DNA of 64,000 nt from NCBI GenBank assembly GCA_025201765.1, contig MU623345.1, positions 186,001 through 250,000 of the forward strand, in the 5' to 3' direction. Both the position numbers and the translations under genes were made by a program. Below, in pieces: positions 61,608-64,000 of this stretch; positions within the stretch are counted from its first letter, which is position 1; the number at the start of each line of letters is the position of its first letter. Below the pieces are notes generated by a model. The model did not search any database. It was not told the origin of the DNA and saw only the letters and a program-made list of their open reading frames with translations. The stretch comes from Daldinia sp. FL1419 (Eukaryota; Ascomycota; Sordariomycetes; Xylariales; Hypoxylaceae).

Positions 61608-63359
61608 ATTAGTCCTATGCGGACTAGGACCATTGGTTCGATTCAACTACTAAAGTCGGTAACAAATCCAAGGTCGGCTAAATCGTGCCAACGGGATATC
61701 TACCTAGCACATCGGCAGGCCCGACGAGGTCTCTGATATTTACTACCAAGTAAATCAGACCATGCCTCATATCTATACGCAGAAATGTCACCGGTTTGAT
61801 TTTCGTTTATATAAACAAACATGTCTTGGAAAAAAACGATCAGCAACCAGTCCTGGATAACAAGGACATTTTAGTTGCATCCCGTCAGAGATCATATTCA
61901 TATGAAAAAGACAAGGCAGAACCTGCGGGTACGACTACTAGACGTATACTTGGGCTCTATTAGAAATAGAGTTGTTTTCTCGAGTCGTGCGCTTTAAGAT
62001 AAGACCATCACCCAATCGTATAAGACCCCCGGGAATAGACTGGGAGTTGACTCTAGACGCGCGGCATACCCAGCCACGAGCGTCAAGACAGAAAGAGGGG
62101 CAACAACTCTACATCCGAGAGACAGGCCAGGACGAAGACAAATCCAAACCAATCGCTCTATCCGATAAGAAAGATTGAGAACCATAAGCCAACTCGGGGA
62201 CGTTCTCGAAAACTAAAAGCGGACAACCGCATTGCCTATAACCAAGGCAGGGCCTTGAAATAACGAAGGATGTAACAAGATTCTGAGAAATCTATTAACA
62301 TAAACAACAATGGGACTATGTACATTCAAAAAGATACGATATAAATACCGCCTCTGATGGCCTGGGGGCAACTCCATTATACGCAGTTATGAATATATTA
62401 AAAGCTAAAAACAATGGAAAAATGAACTTACCACTCTACAAAAATAGTATAACAACCTACATAGAAAAAATAAAATAAAAGACAAAATTGAGCAGTATCA
62501 CGAGTTTGTCGCACAAGATTCTACTATAGCCATCTACGATTATACCCCTGATGAGACTCTAGAGCCTCAGGTATATTTCCTATTCACCTACGAAATTCAT
62601 AATTCAAACACGCATCCGCACGACTGAGGCAACCAATACATCCACAACACCACCCCATGCCAATAGAAACAACAAATCTATCCCCAACACCTCCAAACCA
62701 CACACTCGCCACCCTCAATCCACCTTAAACGACTCTCCCAATAGTCCTCCCCCTTCCCGCTTACCGTAAGAACACCGCGATGTGGTCCAATATCAACTTC
62801 CCTACCCCCCCCCTTACCCTTCAACATCCCACCCCGCAAAACCCAGAGCCGCAACGTGGGTACCTACCTATTTACTTACCTACGAGATGCCTATTCCAGC
62901 CAGCAGTGGACCCGTCCCAAAAAAGAGGCGGTTTGAATAAGCTTTCTTATCTCACGAATTACCTCCCTGCCTCACAATCCATACCAAAGAAGGCCTTACC
63001 TATATACAGCCAAGCGCGTATCCAATCTACCTGATATACCTAGGTATGCAATAATCTACGTGCGGCAACCGTGCTGACGTGCTTCCAACCTTGGCGCATC
63101 GCAGACCCTCGAAGGATTCCACCAATACGAGGTTTTCGCGACTCCCTTGCTCGTAAGCCGCTGTGAGTTATTTTCGGATTGTCTAATATTTTAGTTCTAG
63201 CCCAGGGAGCTTGGATTTTCGGATTACTGAACAATGCTATTCGTGATTCCTCCATAGCTGTAAATGTAAACGTCCAAGTTTTACATTCACGGTAGGTAAG
63301 TGCTATTAATAAGATGCGCCTATATACCCCTAGCACCGACCAGTGTGCTATCGCTACCG
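61608..63359. other. Convergent intergenic region
   Basis: About 1.75 kb between bZIP and NOP14 3' ends. A weak tRNA B-box-like string at 61636 lacks any partner A-box or acceptor stem. Short C-rich runs occur near 62800. No gene is supported. Confidence 0.4.
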
Positions 63360-64000
63360 TTACCTCTTCGCCGCGCGTTTCCGCATCTGCTTTTCCCTCT
63401 CGTACGCATTCGCCTCTCTGCCTTCTTCGCCCTGGATTTCCGCCACTAGCCTCTTGTACTTCTTCTCGTACGCGGCGTCCTTGGCCTTCTTGACGCGGAG
63501 CTGTTCGCGGGCCATAAAGTTGGCGTCCTTTCTTAGCTCTCTCATAGCTCCCTTGCGCTCCTTCTTGTGTTCGGCCTTTAGCTTAGACAGCTCGGCCCTG
63601 TCGCGGTCGGGGTCGTAATGTTTGTTGGGATCGAACGAGTCTTCGAACTTAGGAATGGCAGATTTGATGGGAAGGGGCCGGTGGTGATGGAGCTCCAACG
63701 GCCGCCGCGCCATATGAGCTAGTCTGAGCATCCTATCTAGTCTTGATCGAAATTTCTCAATCTGGTCATTTAGAGCGGGTGGGAATTTGGCTTTGCATGA
63801 CTTGCCACCCAGATGTACTAAAACATCCTTTACAGGTTCGAAGGTCTCGAAGAAAGCGGACTTCCCACTGTAAAGTTCAGCAGCTGCATCCAATAGATGG
63901 ACTGTGGTAGCAACTATTGCGACCTTGGTCGAGAGAGCCTCCTCACTGGAGATATCATCCCTAATGCAGTCCACAGGAGTTAGCTTCCTAACGGCAAGTG
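63360..64000 (-). CDS. NOP14: Nucleolar protein NOP14, C-terminal part (cut by window edge)
   Basis: The frame runs from the window edge to a stop at 63360, giving about 213 residues of an incomplete protein. The visible part has LHHHRPLPIKSAIPKFEDSF, the YDPDRDR turn, then the basic helix with KLKAEHKKERKGAMRELRKDANF and the Arg/Lys-rich end. This is the conserved NOP14 C-terminus (KxExKKExKGAxRELRKD). NOP14 is a nucleolar factor of the small-subunit processome needed for 18S rRNA maturation. The 5' portion lies beyond 64000. Confidence 0.93.
   Translation of the reverse strand, partial: LAVRKLTPVDCIRDDISSEEALSTKVAIVATTVHLLDAAAELYSGKSAFFETFEPVKDVLVHLGGKSCKAKFPPALNDQIEKFRSRLDRMLRLAHMARRPLELHHHRPLPIKSAIPKFEDSFDPNKHYDPDRDRAELSKLKAEHKKERKGAMRELRKDANFMAREQLRVKKAKDAAYEKKYKRLVAEIQGEEGREANAYEREKQMRKRAAKR

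Noticed and set aside
61625..61650. tRNA B-box-like GGTTCGATTC
   Set aside because: No A-box or matching acceptor stem at tRNA spacing; lies in bZIP 3' flank.
1..64000. Biosynthetic gene cluster or defence island
   Set aside because: No backbone synthase, transporter or cluster regulator group was seen; neighbours have unrelated housekeeping functions.

Overview
The window is nuclear DNA of a filamentous ascomycete (Pezizomycotina). Sordariomycetes is my best guess. Genes have short GT-AG introns (about 47-260 bp) with CTAAC/CTGAC-like branch points, the protein families are typically fungal (EAF6, SNT2, TRM82, TVP38, a farnesylated YDJ1-type DnaJ), and one transposon relic is AT-rich with C-to-T decay resembling repeat-induced point mutation (RIP). 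All exon coordinates were worked out by hand from reading frames and splice signals. No tRNA, rRNA, CRISPR array or bacterial-type operon was seen.

Layout. 0-10 kb (+): a small unknown protein, an SRRM1-like PWI/SR splicing factor, the NuA4 subunit EAF6 and an S9 dipeptidyl peptidase without signal peptide. 10-14 kb (-): an unknown coiled-coil protein and eIF4A. 14-22.5 kb (+): an F-box/JmjC protein, a CCCH-CUE-DUF1771-Smr protein and TVP38. 23-32 kb: an unknown protein with Cys-Pro motifs (-), an S33 prolyl-aminopeptidase-like hydrolase (+) and a HELQ/POLQ-type DNA helicase (-). A 5.5 kb gene-free stretch follows, ending in the pyrimidine-rich leader of the chromatin regulator SNT2 (37.5-43 kb, +). 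43.8-54 kb: cytosine deaminase (+), a GPATCH11-like protein (-), an STK16/Env7-type kinase (-), TRM82 (+) and a YDJ1/MAS5 co-chaperone (-). 54-60 kb is gene-poor and carries a 2.2 kb Tc1/mariner-type element with 30-bp inverted ends and TA target duplications. 60-64 kb: a bZIP factor (+) and the C-terminal end of NOP14 (-), cut by the window edge.

Most genes are housekeeping: chromatin (EAF6, SNT2, JmjC), RNA and translation (PWI/SR, eIF4A, TRM82, CCCH-Smr, NOP14, GPATCH11), proteostasis (YDJ1, two peptidases), trafficking (TVP38, Env7-type kinase) and DNA repair (HELQ). They do not form an obvious pathway or biosynthetic cluster. I found no convincing new multi-gene system. The items most worth checking are a frame conflict at one helicase splice junction, an in-frame stop-free intron at the basic-region/zipper boundary of the bZIP gene, the decayed transposon, a short palindrome (TACCTAGGTA and variants) scattered through the intergenic DNA, and three unrecognised proteins.
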